From the NCBI RefSeq assembly GCF_000167195.1, contig NZ_AADV02000001.1:124001-188000 (forward strand): a stretch of DNA of 64,000 nt. The letters run 5' to 3'. A program made the translations under genes and the position numbers. The first letter of the stretch is position 1. Each line of letters starts with the position of its first letter. Shown here piece by piece: positions 39,092-49,275 of the stretch. Below the pieces are notes generated by a model. The model saw only the letters and a program-made list of their open reading frames with translations. It was not told where the DNA came from and made no database searches. The stretch is from Crocosphaera watsonii WH 8501 (lineage in GTDB: Bacteria; Cyanobacteriota; Cyanobacteriia; Cyanobacteriales; Microcystaceae).

Positions 39092-39322
39092 ATGCTTAAA
39101 ATCATTCAGTCTCCCACCACATACACCATCGATGTGATTAAAGAGGAGGCCGCCAAGTTGGTTCGAGAAAGAATACTTCATCAACGACAAGCCATTTATA
39201 CCCTTTGTAAGTATATTCCTGCCCGTGAATGGCCTGGTGTGGAGTGCGAACTGGAAAGACACGATTTTCTTCTCAGAGATTCTATCATCGATTTGTTAAG
39301 TAAGGAAGAATGGCGCGATTAG
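39092..39322 (+). CDS. DUF4327 family protein
   Basis: 76 residues from the ATG at 39092. An upstream GTG at 39056 is in frame but lacks a clear ribosome-binding site. The text YTIDVIKEEAAKLVRERI, then IYTLCKYIPAREW, then ECELERHDFLLRD is the cyanobacteria-specific DUF4327 pattern as I recall it. Function unknown. It stands alone between psaK and thiO. Confidence 0.75.
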   Translation: MLKIIQSPTTYTIDVIKEEAAKLVRERILHQRQAIYTLCKYIPAREWPGVECELERHDFLLRDSIIDLLSKEEWRD

Positions 39323-39408
39323 AAAGTGTCCCTAGTCCAAGAATTCAGTTAAGACATTGACAAAAGACTAAACACTGTAGGGTGGGGAGTGCATCGGCTT
39401 ACTGTTAT

Positions 39409-41373
39409 TCAAACAACGGTTCCGGTTAAGGGAGAACTAGCGATCGCATAATCTTTAACGGGTATTCTGCCACTTAAATAGGCTAACCTGCCGGCAACGG
39501 TGGCCATTCCCATGGCCCTTGCCATCAAGACAGGATTTTTAGCCAAAGCGATCGCACTATTAATCAAAACTGCATCTGCGCCCATTTCCATCGCTTGGGA
39601 AGCTTCGCTAGGAGTTCCGATCCCTGCATCTACTACTACAGGAATATTGGCTTCTTCAATAATAATCTCAATATTAGCTTGAGTACGAATTCCTTGACCG
39701 GAACCAATGGGAGAACCCAAAGGCATCACTGTGGCGCAACCTACCTCTTCCAAGCGTTTAGCTAAGATAGGATCGGCGTTGATATAAGGTAACACAGCAA
39801 ACCCTTCTTTGACCAAGGTTTCCGCCGCTTCCAAAGTACCGATGGGGTCGGGTAATAAATATTTAGAATCTGGGATCACCTCTAACTTGACAAAATTGTT
39901 ATCTTCTTGTCCCAATAATCTAGCCATTTCTCGCCCTAACCTAGCCACCCTAATAGCTTCTTCTGCTGTCTGACAACCGGCGGTATTAGGTAACATCCAA
40001 ATTTTATCCCAGTCTAAAGCTTCAGCTAACCCTTCGTGGCCAGGGGCCTTAGTTTGCACTCGTCTAACCGCTACCGTCACGATCTGACATTCACTAGCTG
40101 CCACACTTTCCTGCATGATAGAAATAGTAGGGTATTTTCCTGTACCTGTCATTAACCGTGAACGAAACTTGCGGCCAGCAATAATTAATTCATCTGGGGA
40201 GGATAAACTGGAGTTTCCATTGTTGCCATTGATAGTTGTGGGAACAGGATAAACATTAAAAGAAGTCATAGGTGCTGGAGGAGGAGAAGGTTGAGTGTGG
40301 AAGCGATCGCCTTTAAAGTTTTCTAATAGGGGATCTGTTTGTTGATTAATTACTAAGTCTGCAATGAGAGAAGCGGTAGCTGGTGCCAGTAAAATACCGT
40401 TACGATAATGACCGGTGGCTAAAATTAGATTATCGCACCCATAGTGACCTAATATTGGTAATTCATCGGGAGTTCCTGGACGATAGCCCCACCAAAATTC
40501 CTCTATTTCCCAGTTAGCGATGTCAGGATACAATCTGATTGCCCGTTTCATTAAGGTTTCCATTCCTTGGGGGGTATTATGAGGAGTCCAACCCACATCC
40601 TCGGAGGTGGCACCGATAATTAAACGTCCATTTTGACGGGGTACTAAGTAAGTTTGTGGACCGTATAAAACCCTTTGTAGGGGGTAGGGTTCATTGGGGG
40701 TATGAGGCATCTTTACGGCTAACATTTGCCCTTTGATGGGGCGCACTGGAAGGGGCAGAATTTGACTGGCCCATGAACCATTGGCAATAATGTAGGTGTT
40801 GCCTGATAATTCTCCTTGATTGGTTAAAATGCTGGTAACTTGACCCTGTTTTTGTTGTAGGGTTTGAATGGTGACACCATCTCTTAAATTTACCCCTAAT
40901 TGTTGTGCTGCTTGCCGTAAAGCTTGCATCACCTGACGGTTATCTACTTGGCCATCTTCAGGGTACCACCAACCCCCTACCACATCATCCCCTAACCCTG
41001 TCTGGCAGAGACGAATAGCTGTTTTATCTAACCATTGACTCTGGTTATGGTTGCGAACATCAACCCCCGGCAGATCATACACCGGGGCGAGAATACCAGA
41101 GGGATTATAACCCAGATCCAGTCCTGTCAGGTCTTGTAACTTACGTACCCATTCAGGATATAACCAACGGGACTTTAAACATAAATCTAATAACGGGCCT
41201 GGGGGTAATTCTTCGGCGTGGGGGGCTAACATTCCGGCCGCTGCCACCGAAGCGGTTTGAGGGAAGTTACGATTACAAACAGTAACAGACGCGCCCCGCA
41301 GTTTGAGATCCACTGCGATCGCCATTCCGATAATACCACCGCCAATGATAATAATGTCGTTTGTTGCGTTCAT
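39409..41373 (-). CDS. thiO/thiG: ThiO-ThiG fusion: glycine oxidase / thiazole synthase
   Basis: 654 residues. Residues 1-365 are an FAD-dependent ThiO ([17 protein letters not shown], then [10 protein letters not shown] and [11 protein letters not shown]), which oxidises glycine to iminoacetate. Residues about 393-654 are ThiG, a TIM barrel with the imine-forming Lys in MTGTGKY and [10 protein letters not shown] and [12 protein letters not shown] binding phosphate. Together they build the thiazole moiety of thiamin. The fusion is known in cyanobacteria and channels an unstable intermediate. No other thi genes are nearby. Confidence 0.95.
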   Translation of the reverse strand: MNATNDIIIIGGGIIGMAIAVDLKLRGASVTVCNRNFPQTASVAAAGMLAPHAEELPPGPLLDLCLKSRWLYPEWVRKLQDLTGLDLGYNPSGILAPVYDLPGVDVRNHNQSQWLDKTAIRLCQTGLGDDVVGGWWYPEDGQVDNRQVMQALRQAAQQLGVNLRDGVTIQTLQQKQGQVTSILTNQGELSGNTYIIANGSWASQILPLPVRPIKGQMLAVKMPHTPNEPYPLQRVLYGPQTYLVPRQNGRLIIGATSEDVGWTPHNTPQGMETLMKRAIRLYPDIANWEIEEFWWGYRPGTPDELPILGHYGCDNLILATGHYRNGILLAPATASLIADLVINQQTDPLLENFKGDRFHTQPSPPPAPMTSFNVYPVPTTINGNNGNSSLSSPDELIIAGRKFRSRLMTGTGKYPTISIMQESVAASECQIVTVAVRRVQTKAPGHEGLAEALDWDKIWMLPNTAGCQTAEEAIRVARLGREMARLLGQEDNNFVKLEVIPDSKYLLPDPIGTLEAAETLVKEGFAVLPYINADPILAKRLEEVGCATVMPLGSPIGSGQGIRTQANIEIIIEEANIPVVVDAGIGTPSEASQAMEMGADAVLINSAIALAKNPVLMARAMGMATVAGRLAYLSGRIPVKDYAIASSPLTGTVV

Positions 41374-41512
41374 ATTTTTGTTGCGTATTTTTACCCCACC
41401 CTTTTTACTTTAACCTGTTTTCGGCCTTGATTTAGGGGCGATCGCTTTTTTCAATTTGGAAATTTTCTTTAAGAAAAAAAACCGTTTTTTCGTAGTAAAT
41501 ATTTATATTGTA

Positions 41513-41548
41513 GGGGTCAACACTGAGCGGAGTCGAAGTGTTGACCCC
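41513..41548. repeat. GGGGTCAACACT hairpin
   Basis: GGGGTCAACACT and AGTGTTGACCCC pair perfectly over 12 bp with a 12-nt loop, just after the ABC gene stop at 41568 in its reading direction. It may end transcription of the ABC gene, and it resembles other GGGG-type spacer repeats here. Confidence 0.6.
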
Positions 41549-41567
41549 TGCGGAATTTGAGATTACT

Positions 41568-42608
41568 CTAACTCATTTGTTGTTTCTTTTCTTTTTTAAG
41601 ATCCCGACTCCCTGCGGCAGCTAATTCTGCATCCATTAAAGTTTTTCCTGTAGCTGCTAAATAAACGTCATCGAGACTGGGACGAGACTGGGCTAAGCTG
41701 AATATGGGTAGGTTATTGTCTGTTAAGGTTTGCTCAATTTTACTCAAGGAATTACTTCCAGTAGTCACAATTAAATTGAGAGAGTTTCCTTGAGAGGGAT
41801 TAATAATAATTTCCTCTACAAAAGGCAAGCTTTCCAATACTTCTTGGGCTTTTTCGGCATCTGATACAGCAGAAAATTCTTGGATACGAAGGGTGACACG
41901 ATCGCCTCCTAAACGCTCTTTTAGTTGGGATGGACTACCTTGGGCAATTACTTCTCCTTGCTCAATAATTGCCACATTATCGGCTAAAGCGTCGATTTCT
42001 TCGAGATAATGACTGGTAATCAATACCGTTGTCCCTGCTGCTTTCAGTTGTTTGAGAAATTCCCAAACAATGAAACGACTTTCAATATCTAATCCTACAG
42101 TTGGCTCGTCTAATACTAACAGATCCGGTTGGTGCAAAAGTCCGGCTGCCAAGTCTAAACGTTTACGAATACCACCGGAATAGGTTCCTGTTTTGCGATC
42201 GCTATATTCTTCTAAGTCTAATAAGCTCAATAATTGCTCAATTCTTGCTTTGGCTGCTTTCTTTGGTAAATGATATAAAGCTGCTTGTAATTCTAACAAT
42301 TCTCGCCCTGTTAACATTTTATCTATAGCCACTTCTTGGGCAACATAACCTAAACGGTTTCTCACTGTTTTAGGGTCTTCCAAGGCCGAAACCCCTTTGA
42401 CTTCGATTTTACCTTGATCGGGCTTAGCTAGAGTACATAAGCAGCGAATGGTGGTGGTTTTACCTGAACCATTTGGTCCTAAAAGTCCGAATATTTCTCC
42501 TTTTTCGATAGTTAAAGAAATATTTTTCAGGGCAACAATAGAACCATAACTTTTTTTTAGAGAGTCGATAACAACGATAGGACTATTCATAAATCTATTT
42601 TCTTTCAA
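41568..42608 (-). CDS. ABC-2 type transporter ATPase (DrrA-like)
   Basis: 346 residues. The Walker A GPNGSGKTT starts at residue 44, the signature is TYSGGIRKRLDLAAG, and Walker B is LLVLDEPTVGLD. A C-terminal domain of about 120 residues is typical of DrrA/NatA-type exporters. A Met at residue 7 (about 42590) is the more usual start. No membrane permease gene is adjacent, so its partner must be elsewhere. It would drive export of a lipid, drug or polymer; the substrate is not defined. Confidence 0.9.
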   Translation of the reverse strand: MKENRFMNSPIVVIDSLKKSYGSIVALKNISLTIEKGEIFGLLGPNGSGKTTTIRCLCTLAKPDQGKIEVKGVSALEDPKTVRNRLGYVAQEVAIDKMLTGRELLELQAALYHLPKKAAKARIEQLLSLLDLEEYSDRKTGTYSGGIRKRLDLAAGLLHQPDLLVLDEPTVGLDIESRFIVWEFLKQLKAAGTTVLITSHYLEEIDALADNVAIIEQGEVIAQGSPSQLKERLGGDRVTLRIQEFSAVSDAEKAQEVLESLPFVEEIIINPSQGNSLNLIVTTGSNSLSKIEQTLTDNNLPIFSLAQSRPSLDDVYLAATGKTLMDAELAAAGSRDLKKEKKQQMS

Positions 42609-42647
42609 TATAAGGCTTTGATGGAGTTTTCTTTTGTATGAACTGGA

Positions 42648-43052
42648 TTATCTTTTAGCCAGTTCGTTAGCTTTTTTGGCCAATTCTACATCCTTAATAG
42701 TGATCCCTCCTGAATCGTGGGTTGTTAAATCAATGGTGACACGATTGTAAACATTAAACCATTCAGGATGATGCCCCATAGATTCAGCTACTAAGGCCAC
42801 ACTCGACATAAAACCAAAGGCTTCTACAAAGGATGAAAATTGGAATTTACTATGTAATTTTCCTTCTTCTACTGTCCAACCTTCCAGTTGATTTAAAGCC
42901 TTTTCTATTTCGTGAGCAGATAATACGTTAACTTTACTCATAAGCATTCCATTGTTAACATTAGCTATGACCCTAGAAGACTCATGAAAAGGATTAATCG
43001 TGCTAAACAGAATAATTAAACTAATCATTAAAATTAAGCTAAATCCTTTCAT
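42648..43052 (-). CDS. Pterin-4a-carbinolamine dehydratase, with N-terminal signal-like segment
   Basis: The residues after about 38 are a standard PCD/DCoH domain: LNQLEGWTVEEGKLHSKFQF, then VAESMGHHPEWFNVYNRVTI with the catalytic His pair, then LTTHDSGGIT. It dehydrates 4a-hydroxytetrahydropterin, or serves as a folding partner. The annotated start adds a strongly hydrophobic N-terminus (FSLILMISLIILF) that looks like a signal peptide. A Met at residue 38 (about 42941) would give the usual cytoplasmic form; the choice is uncertain. Confidence 0.85.
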   Translation of the reverse strand: MKGFSLILMISLIILFSTINPFHESSRVIANVNNGMLMSKVNVLSAHEIEKALNQLEGWTVEEGKLHSKFQFSSFVEAFGFMSSVALVAESMGHHPEWFNVYNRVTIDLTTHDSGGITIKDVELAKKANELAKR

Positions 43053-43168
43053 ATTTTCTCTAGCTTCTCATAACTTCTTCTTTTTTAGGATAGCAAAATC
43101 TGATAACACAATCTACAATTGTTTTAAGATAAATATTTTTTTAACTTTTCTTCTATCTATCTTAAATT

Positions 43169-43861
43169 ATGACTCATAAACCCATTGCAGTTGTTTTATT
43201 ATCAGGAGGGTTAGACTCTGCCACATCAGCAGCGATCGCCATCGATCAAGGGTATGAAGTGATCGCCCTTTCCCTAGAGTATGGACAACGACATCAAAGG
43301 GAGTTGGAGGCAGCCAAAACCATCGCTGAAGCCCTGAATATTACTCAACATTACATCATTGATGTCAATATCGCTCAATGGGGAGGCTCATCTTTAACGG
43401 ATAGTTCCTTATCCTTACCTCAAGGGGGAGTTGACCCCAACGAGATCCCCTCCACCTACGTTCCTGGGAGAAACACTGTCTTTATTGGCTTAGCCCTGTC
43501 TTTAGGGGAAGCAAAAGGCGCAACCGCTATTTATTTAGGCATTAACGCCGTAGATTATTCCGGTTATCCCGATTGTCGCCCCGAGTATCTCCAAGCGTAT
43601 CAAAACCTCGCTAATCTCTCCTCAAAAGCAGGAATTGAAGGGAAAGCACCCCAATTAGTCGCTCCCTTGATCAGCAAAACAAAAGTTGATATTGTTAAAG
43701 ATGCTATTAGATTAGGGGTTCCCATATCTAAAACTTGGTCTTGTTACCAGGGAGAGCAAGAACCCTGTGGATTATGTGATTCTTGCCGTATCCGCGATCG
43801 GGCTTTAATTGAAGCAGGATATCCTCAGTTAGCTACGACTCAAGGAAGAGCATTCCTCTAG
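43169..43861 (+). CDS. queC: 7-cyano-7-deazaguanine synthase
   Basis: 230 residues. The PP-loop SGGLDSATS is at 12-20. Zinc ligands C192, C200, C203 and C206 lie in [15 protein letters not shown]. It converts CDG to preQ0 with ATP and ammonia in queuosine (and deazaguanine DNA) biosynthesis. Other que genes are not nearby. It is monocistronic, followed directly by a TnpB remnant. Confidence 0.95.
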   Translation: MTHKPIAVVLLSGGLDSATSAAIAIDQGYEVIALSLEYGQRHQRELEAAKTIAEALNITQHYIIDVNIAQWGGSSLTDSSLSLPQGGVDPNEIPSTYVPGRNTVFIGLALSLGEAKGATAIYLGINAVDYSGYPDCRPEYLQAYQNLANLSSKAGIEGKAPQLVAPLISKTKVDIVKDAIRLGVPISKTWSCYQGEQEPCGLCDSCRIRDRALIEAGYPQLATTQGRAFL

Positions 43862-43883
43862 TACCTCATTTATGGGTCAAAAT

Positions 43884-44140
43884 TGACTATAGTTGACAGA
43901 TGGTTTCCTAGTTCTAAAACTTGCTCTCGCTGCGGTTCAATTAAGAAGGAATTATCTCTATCAGAGCGGATTTATCGAAGGGACGTGCGGACTAGAAATG
44001 GATAGAGACTTAAATGCCGCTAAAGTATTAGTGAATCAAGCGGTAGGCTATACCGTGTTAGCCTGTGGACAGAGGAGGACTGGACGCGCCACCTGTGGGC
44101 GCGTATTGAAGTCCGTTGCCGCCGACGGTTCTGGTTGAAA
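43884..44140 (+). pseudogene. TnpB (IS605 OrfB) C-terminal remnant
   Basis: One frame encodes DRWFPSSKTCSRCGSIKKEL then LSLSERIYRR, the zinc ribbon region of TnpB with its first CxxC. After a frame change the CGLEMDRDLNAAKVLVNQAV block, with the second zinc pair and the final catalytic Asp, is legible. A GC-rich 3' stretch to 44140 can fold (CGCGCC...GGGCGCG). TnpB is an RNA-guided nuclease; its guide RNA normally overlaps the 3' end. No N-terminal part or TnpA is present. Confidence 0.75.
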
Positions 44141-44213
44141 CAGGAAGTAAACCTCAATGTGTCATGTTATGTCGCGTTGTATCAGTTTTATGTAGCAGAA
44201 ATATATCAAAAAT

Positions 44214-44255
44214 CGGAGTTCGGAGTTCGGAGTTCGGAGTTCGGAGTTCGGAGTT
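44214..44255. repeat. Heptanucleotide tandem repeat (CGGAGTT x6)
   Basis: Six perfect tandem copies of CGGAGTT, a typical cyanobacterial STRR repeat. It lies between the TnpB remnant and a MITE-like repeat. Confidence 0.9.
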
Positions 44256-44403
44256 AGTGATTAAGTGTACCTCATGAGTCCGAGAAAAGGTTTATATAAT
44301 GAAAGGTAAATATAGTCTATATTATAGTTAAATTTATTGAAAGCTATTTGTTAGCCTTTAAATTAATTTAAAGGCTGTTTCTAAGGGTGATACAAGATGT
44401 GAG

Positions 44404-44524
44404 AATACCATTTTCATTAACTTAGACTAAATAAGTTTATGTTGTATGGTTGAACGGTTGTTGAAACCTACACCGAATGTGTAGGAGTTAACGGCCGTTA
44501 ACCCCTACTTTTGAAATTGGTATT
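44404..44524. repeat. AATACCA-ended repeat with GTAGG palindrome
   Basis: The ends AATACCATTTTC and GAAATTGGTATT are near-inverted. Inside is GTAGGAGTTAACGGCCG then TTAACCCCTAC (44481-44508), shared with 32917-32944. A diverged copy of the left end lies at 32876. No gene is present. The rest of 43862-44632 holds only the TnpB remnant and STRR. Confidence 0.6.
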
Positions 44525-44632
44525 ACTTCTGATTTCTAGAAAAATAATAAAGCTATAAAGTCCTATAATTTACAATTCACAAGACAATTGTTAAACTTAA
44601 GATAGTATCTGTACTGTCTTAAGTTTGTTGTA

Positions 44633-46512
44633 ATGATTGACTGGTTAATCGTCTGGGGAGTCACTCAAGCTGCTGGTTCCGTTGTTGGTTCGGTTATGCA
44701 AGATTTAGCAACAGAGGGAGCAAAAGATTACGGAAAAGAATTTTTTAAGAATAGTTTAGGTAAAGTATTAAGATTACCTGAAAAAGATGTCCAAAAAGAA
44801 GCTTATGGCAAAGCATTAAAGGAATTTTTAGAAATATTTCAGCAACAGTTAGAGATGGCTGATATTGATGATGATCAGCTACAAATTTATAAACAACCAC
44901 TCAAGATTTTTATTAAAGACGAAACTGTTAAACCCATTTTAGGGGATGGGTTTGATATTAATTGTCAACGTATTGATACTTTTACTCTAGCTGAGTCTTG
45001 GAAAAGACTAAATTTGCCTCAATTACCATCTGAGTTTAATTGGGAAAAAGTAGGCAAATTCTATCTTAGAAAAAGTAGGGGAATTATTGAAAGTTCTGAG
45101 AAATTAAAAGCTATTTTCTTAGATCAAATAAAGATTCAAGATAGTGAAAATATTCAAGAAAAAGTCGGTATTAAAACCGATTATGATTTAGATAGATATG
45201 CAGAAGGTTTAAAGAGTGAATATGGTTATCTTAAATTAGAGTGTTTAGATACAACAACTTATGAACAAATAAAACTATGGCGAATGTTTGTTCCACAAAA
45301 TGTAAAACGGTGTAAACAGTTTATTCCTCAATTATACGAATTTCCTAAAGAGGTTTTTCAAGAACTTTTAGATAGAGGAGAAATTACTCAAGCAGAGTTA
45401 GAGTTACAATTATTAGAAGAAAAACGTAGAGAATATTTGAATGCGCAACTATATCCTGTTTTTGATATAGTCAATAGAATTGAACATCCCAAAATTGTAT
45501 TTTTAGGTGATCCTGGTGCTGGAAAATCAAGTTTATTACAATATTTAGCTTTGAATTGGGCTGAAAAAGAACCTAGTGATCGTGCTTCTTTTCCTATTCC
45601 TCTTTTAATAGAATTACGAATTTATGCAAGAGATAAAGACGAGAATAAATGTGATAATTTTTTAGAGTTTTTTTCATCAAGGTAATTTGTTTTGTCATCT
45701 CAATCAACTTTCTTTAGAATCACAATTGAAAAAAGGTCAAGCTATTGCTCTATTTGATGGATTAGATGAAGTTTTTGACCCTAAATTGAGAGAAAAAATT
45801 GTTACAGATATTAAACGTTTTAGTATTGATTATCCTGAAGTTAAAATGATTTTAAGCTCTCGTTGGTTAGGATATAAAGCAGAAGAATTTATTAATGCTG
45901 ATTTTGAACACTTTATGCTACAGGATTTAGATCAGGATCAAATTAATGATTTTATACAACGAAGAAATTGGCCTTTTAGTGAGACATTCCGGAGATAATG
46001 CTCAAACTTTACCCATTATTCAACAACTAGCTCATCAGGGTAATAGGTACGCAATTGAACGCTTAGTGAGACATTACGGAGATAATGCTCAAACTTTACC
46101 CATTATTCAACAACTAGCTCATCAGGGTAACAGGTACGCAATTGAACGCTTAGTGAGACATTACGGAGATAATGCTCAAACTTTACCCATTATTCAACAA
46201 CTAGCTCATCAGGGTAACAGCACGGCAATTGACACTTTAGTGAGACATTACGGAGATAATGCTCAAACTTTAGCGATTATTCAACAACAAGCTCATCAAG
46301 GTAACAGGGAAGCAATTAGACAGTTAGTGATATATTACCGAGATAATCCTAAAACTTTAGCGATTATTCAACAAGAAGCTCATCAGGGTAACAACCAAGC
46401 AATTGAACAGTTAGTGAGACATTACGGAGATAATGCTCAAACTTTAGCGATTATTCAACAACAAGCTCATCAGGGTAACAGGTATGCAATTAAAAAGTTA
46501 AAAAAGATTAAC
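44633..46512 (+). pseudogene. NACHT-type STAND NTPase with HEAT-like repeats, decayed
   Basis: Three frame segments. 44633-45685 holds an N-terminal helical region of unknown type and a NACHT domain with Walker A GDPGAGKSSLL at 292-302. One T too many near 45675 shifts the frame; 45687-45998 continues with Walker B ALFDGLDEV and the sensor SSRW. After FIQRRNW the text jumps out of frame into six 29-residue repeats (RHYGDNAQTLAIIQQQAHQG type), a known HEAT-like partner of NACHT. The stop TAG at 46511-46513 is partly made by the IS-C end. Such proteins act as phage sensors in several bacteria. Confidence 0.8.
45979..46500 (+). repeat. 87-bp coding repeats, six copies
   Basis: Units start GTGAGACATTACGGAGATAA and are near-identical at DNA level, encoding 29 residues each. 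Units 1-3 (PIIQQLAHQGNR) and 4-6 (AIIQQQAHQGN) form two subtypes. Near identity suggests recent expansion or conversion of a sensor surface. Confidence 0.85.
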
Positions 46513-46513
46513 T

Positions 46514-48205
46514 AGGGTTTGCTGAATAAAAGCAAAACCCTATTCTTTAAAAGGTTACACCCATATTCGCGATCGCAAAAAAGATCAGCTTTGTCGGCTA
46601 CAAACCGCTATAATTGGTAGAAACACCTCCCAGTTGTTGGTCAAGAACAAATGTATCGAAAAGAGGAGCAACCTTTACCGCCCCCAGAAAAATTTGAATT
46701 ACCTTTCGAGGGCAAATTGTCCCCCAATAATCGTTGGGTAATCATGGCAGAGTTGATACCTTGGGATGATTTTGAGGAAGAATATGCTAAACTTTTTTCA
46801 GCAGAAAAAGGTGCGCCAGCCAAACTATTTAGAATGGCATTAGGGACATTAATTATTAAGGAAAAATTAGGAACAAGTGATAGAGAAACTATAGAACAGA
46901 TTAGAGAAAATCCCTATCTACAATACTTTATAGGTTTAAATTGTTATCAACAAGAGCCACCACTGGAATCTTCAATGCTAGTTCATTTTAGGAAAAGAAT
47001 TGATGGAGAATTGATAAACAAAATCAATAAAAAAATAGTAAAAAGAGAAATAGACAAGAGTGATAAAGAAGTAAAAAAAAAGGATTGTCTCCAATAAAAA
47101 GGAGAAAAAATAAAAAACAAAGGTAAACTAATTTTAGATGCGACTTGTGCGCCAGCAGACATCAAATACCCAACGGATTTAGGCATATTAAATCAAGCCA
47201 GAATTGAGACAGAAAGAATAATAGATGATCTTTATAAACCATTAAGAGTGAAATTGAGAAAAAAGCCGAGAACTTCTAGAAAAATTGCTAGAAAGGAATA
47301 CTTAAAAGTAGCTAAAAAACGAAAAGTATCTTATCAAGAAAGAAGAAAAGCTATCGGGAAACAGTTAAAATACCTTAAGAAAAATTTAGGAAATATAGAA
47401 GACTTAATTCAAGCTGGGGCTTCCCTGGAAAATCTGAGTAAAAGACAGAAAAATTGTCTAGAGACTATCAAAAAAGTTTATGAACAACAACAGTCAATGT
47501 GGGAGAATAAGACCCAGAGTGTTCCTCAAAGAATTGTAAGTTTAACTCAACCGCATATTCGTCCAATAGTGAGGGTAAAAGCAGGGAAACCAATAGAGTT
47601 TGGAGCTAAACTCTCAGTAAGCTGTGTAGATAACTATGTGTTTCTAGACAAAATAAGTTGGGAAAACTTCAATGAATCTTGTCATTTAAAAGAACAAGTA
47701 GAAAAGTATAAAGAAACGTTTGGCTATTATCCCGAATCCGTCCATGTAGATAAAATTTATCGAACTAGGGAAAACAGAAATTGGTGTAAGGAAAGAGGGA
47801 TAAGAATCAGTGGTCCGAAGTTAGGAAGACCTCCGAAAAATGTCAGTGAAGAAGAAAAGAAACAAGCCCACTCCGATGAATGCTTCCGTAATGCTATTGA
47901 GGGAAAGTTTGGACAAGCTAAACGAAGATTTAGCCTAAATCTCGTGATGACAAAACTCCCTGAAACCTCCATTACATCTATTGCTATTACATTTTTAGTT
48001 GTCAATCTTTCTAAACTTCTGAGGCAGTTTTTGTCGCTTTTTTTGTCCTTATTTACTAATAATAGAACAGGGGAACTTATTAAACCGCCTTTCATTAATT
48101 TTGATTATACTTTAAACAATTTTTATGTACTAAAACTTATTGATTTGTCAGAAAATTCTTGGTCAAAAGTGGCATAAATTTTGGAGAAACTTTTTCAGCA
48201 AACCC
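46514..48205 (+). mobile_element. IS-C copy 1, IS5/IS1182-type
   Basis: The ends GGGTTTGCTGAATAAAAGC and the inverse GGGTTTGCTGAAAAAGTTTC are flanked by TA. Length 1,692 bp. It is inserted in the NACHT-repeat gene. The transposase is interrupted by a stop. Confidence 0.88.
46651..48177 (+). pseudogene. IS-C transposase, copy 1, nonsense codon
   Basis: 508 codons in the intact version (copy 3). Here CAAGAA has become CAATAA near 47093, after KKKDCLQ, and the same lesion occurs in the partial copy at 60876. The N-terminal DUF772-like domain (LSPNNRWVIMAELIPWDDFE) lies before the stop, and the DDE part with LDATCAPADIKYPTD, VDKIYRTRENRNWC and EGKFGQAKRRF lies after it. Confidence 0.85.
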
Positions 48206-48432
48206 TAGATAGCATCAACGTTGTGGCTAGTTACCTTTTCGGACATCTCTGGTCATCAAGTTACCCTCAGTGATGGTAACGGGGATACACGGGGAGCGAT
48301 AGCTTAGCTTCTTTCCAAGCTCCGCAATCTTTCTTGATTCGACGACATTGAGGCAACTTAATCTTCGTCAAACTTAATCAACAATTTCTTGGTGGTATAG
48401 TATAATAGTATTAATAGTCTAAATACTAATAA

Positions 48433-49263
48433 ATGTTTGACTCTACTTGTCGGTTCATTGCTGCCAACTTTGCGATGGACATGGCCACATGGCTGCTTGG
48501 AAAACCCATTAACTTAACAGAACTGAAGCCGTCGGAACTTTCCCTAGAACCGATTAGGGCTGATAGCTTAATCTTTCTTCAGTCAGAGGACTTGGTGTTG
48601 CATATTGAGTTCCAAACCGACCCTAAAGAGGATATTCCCTTTCGGATGCTCGATTATAGGCTTAGAGTCCATCGCCGTTATCCCAACAAGCAAATGTACC
48701 AGGTGGTCATTTACTTGAGGAAATCCAACTCAGAATTAGTACAGCAAACGGTATTTGAATTGCCACAAACACGGCATCATTTTAACGTTATTCGGCTTTG
48801 GGAAGTGGATTACTCTGAGTTGCTGACTGCACCTGGGGTCTGGCCATTTGCTGTATTGGGGAAAGGTGGCGATAATGAAGCTGTGCTTAGGGATGTGGCT
48901 AAACGCATTGATAAGATCAGTGATCAAACAGAGCAAAGCAACTTAGCTGCGTCCACTGCAATTCTTGCTGGGTTATTATTAGAGAAAAAGTTAATTCAAA
49001 GGATATTGAGGGAAGACATTATGAAAGAATCTGTCATTTACCAAGAAATAACAGCATCAGCTAAGCTTGAAGGACGGCTTGAAGGAAAACTTGAAGAAGC
49101 CGCTAACTTAGTATTACGTCAACTCAACCGCCGTCTCGGACAAGTCTCAAAGTCAGTCTCCGAGCAAATCCGTCAACTCCCCATTGAACAAATAGAAGAT
49201 TTAGGAGAAGCTTTGCTGGACTTTGAAAACGAGGCAGATTTGCTCAATTGGTTAGCAAAATAA
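48433..49263 (+). CDS. Rpn/DUF4351-type PD-(D/E)XK nuclease-like protein
   Basis: 276 residues. The N-terminal nuclease-like domain has RADSLIFLQSEDLVLHIEFQ, where Asp and Glu-x-Gln fit the PD-(D/E)XK core of the Rpn family, then MLDYRLRVHRRYPN. The C-terminal DUF4351 tail is RQLNRRLGQVSKSVSEQIRQ with a GRLEGKLEE linker. Rpn proteins promote RecA-independent recombination and are often called putative transposases. It is flanked by inverted IS-C copies with both their 3' ends facing it, which makes a composite-transposon-like arrangement. The gene itself is intact. Confidence 0.82.
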   Translation: MFDSTCRFIAANFAMDMATWLLGKPINLTELKPSELSLEPIRADSLIFLQSEDLVLHIEFQTDPKEDIPFRMLDYRLRVHRRYPNKQMYQVVIYLRKSNSELVQQTVFELPQTRHHFNVIRLWEVDYSELLTAPGVWPFAVLGKGGDNEAVLRDVAKRIDKISDQTEQSNLAASTAILAGLLLEKKLIQRILREDIMKESVIYQEITASAKLEGRLEGKLEEAANLVLRQLNRRLGQVSKSVSEQIRQLPIEQIEDLGEALLDFENEADLLNWLAK

Positions 49264-49275
49264 TCTGTGTACTTA

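Noticed and set aside
44214-44255. Heptamer array as CRISPR
   Set aside because: The units are 7 bp with no spacers; it is an STRR repeat.
46000-46500. 87-bp repeats as a CRISPR array
   Set aside because: The units are contiguous, coding and have no variable spacers; they are protein repeats.
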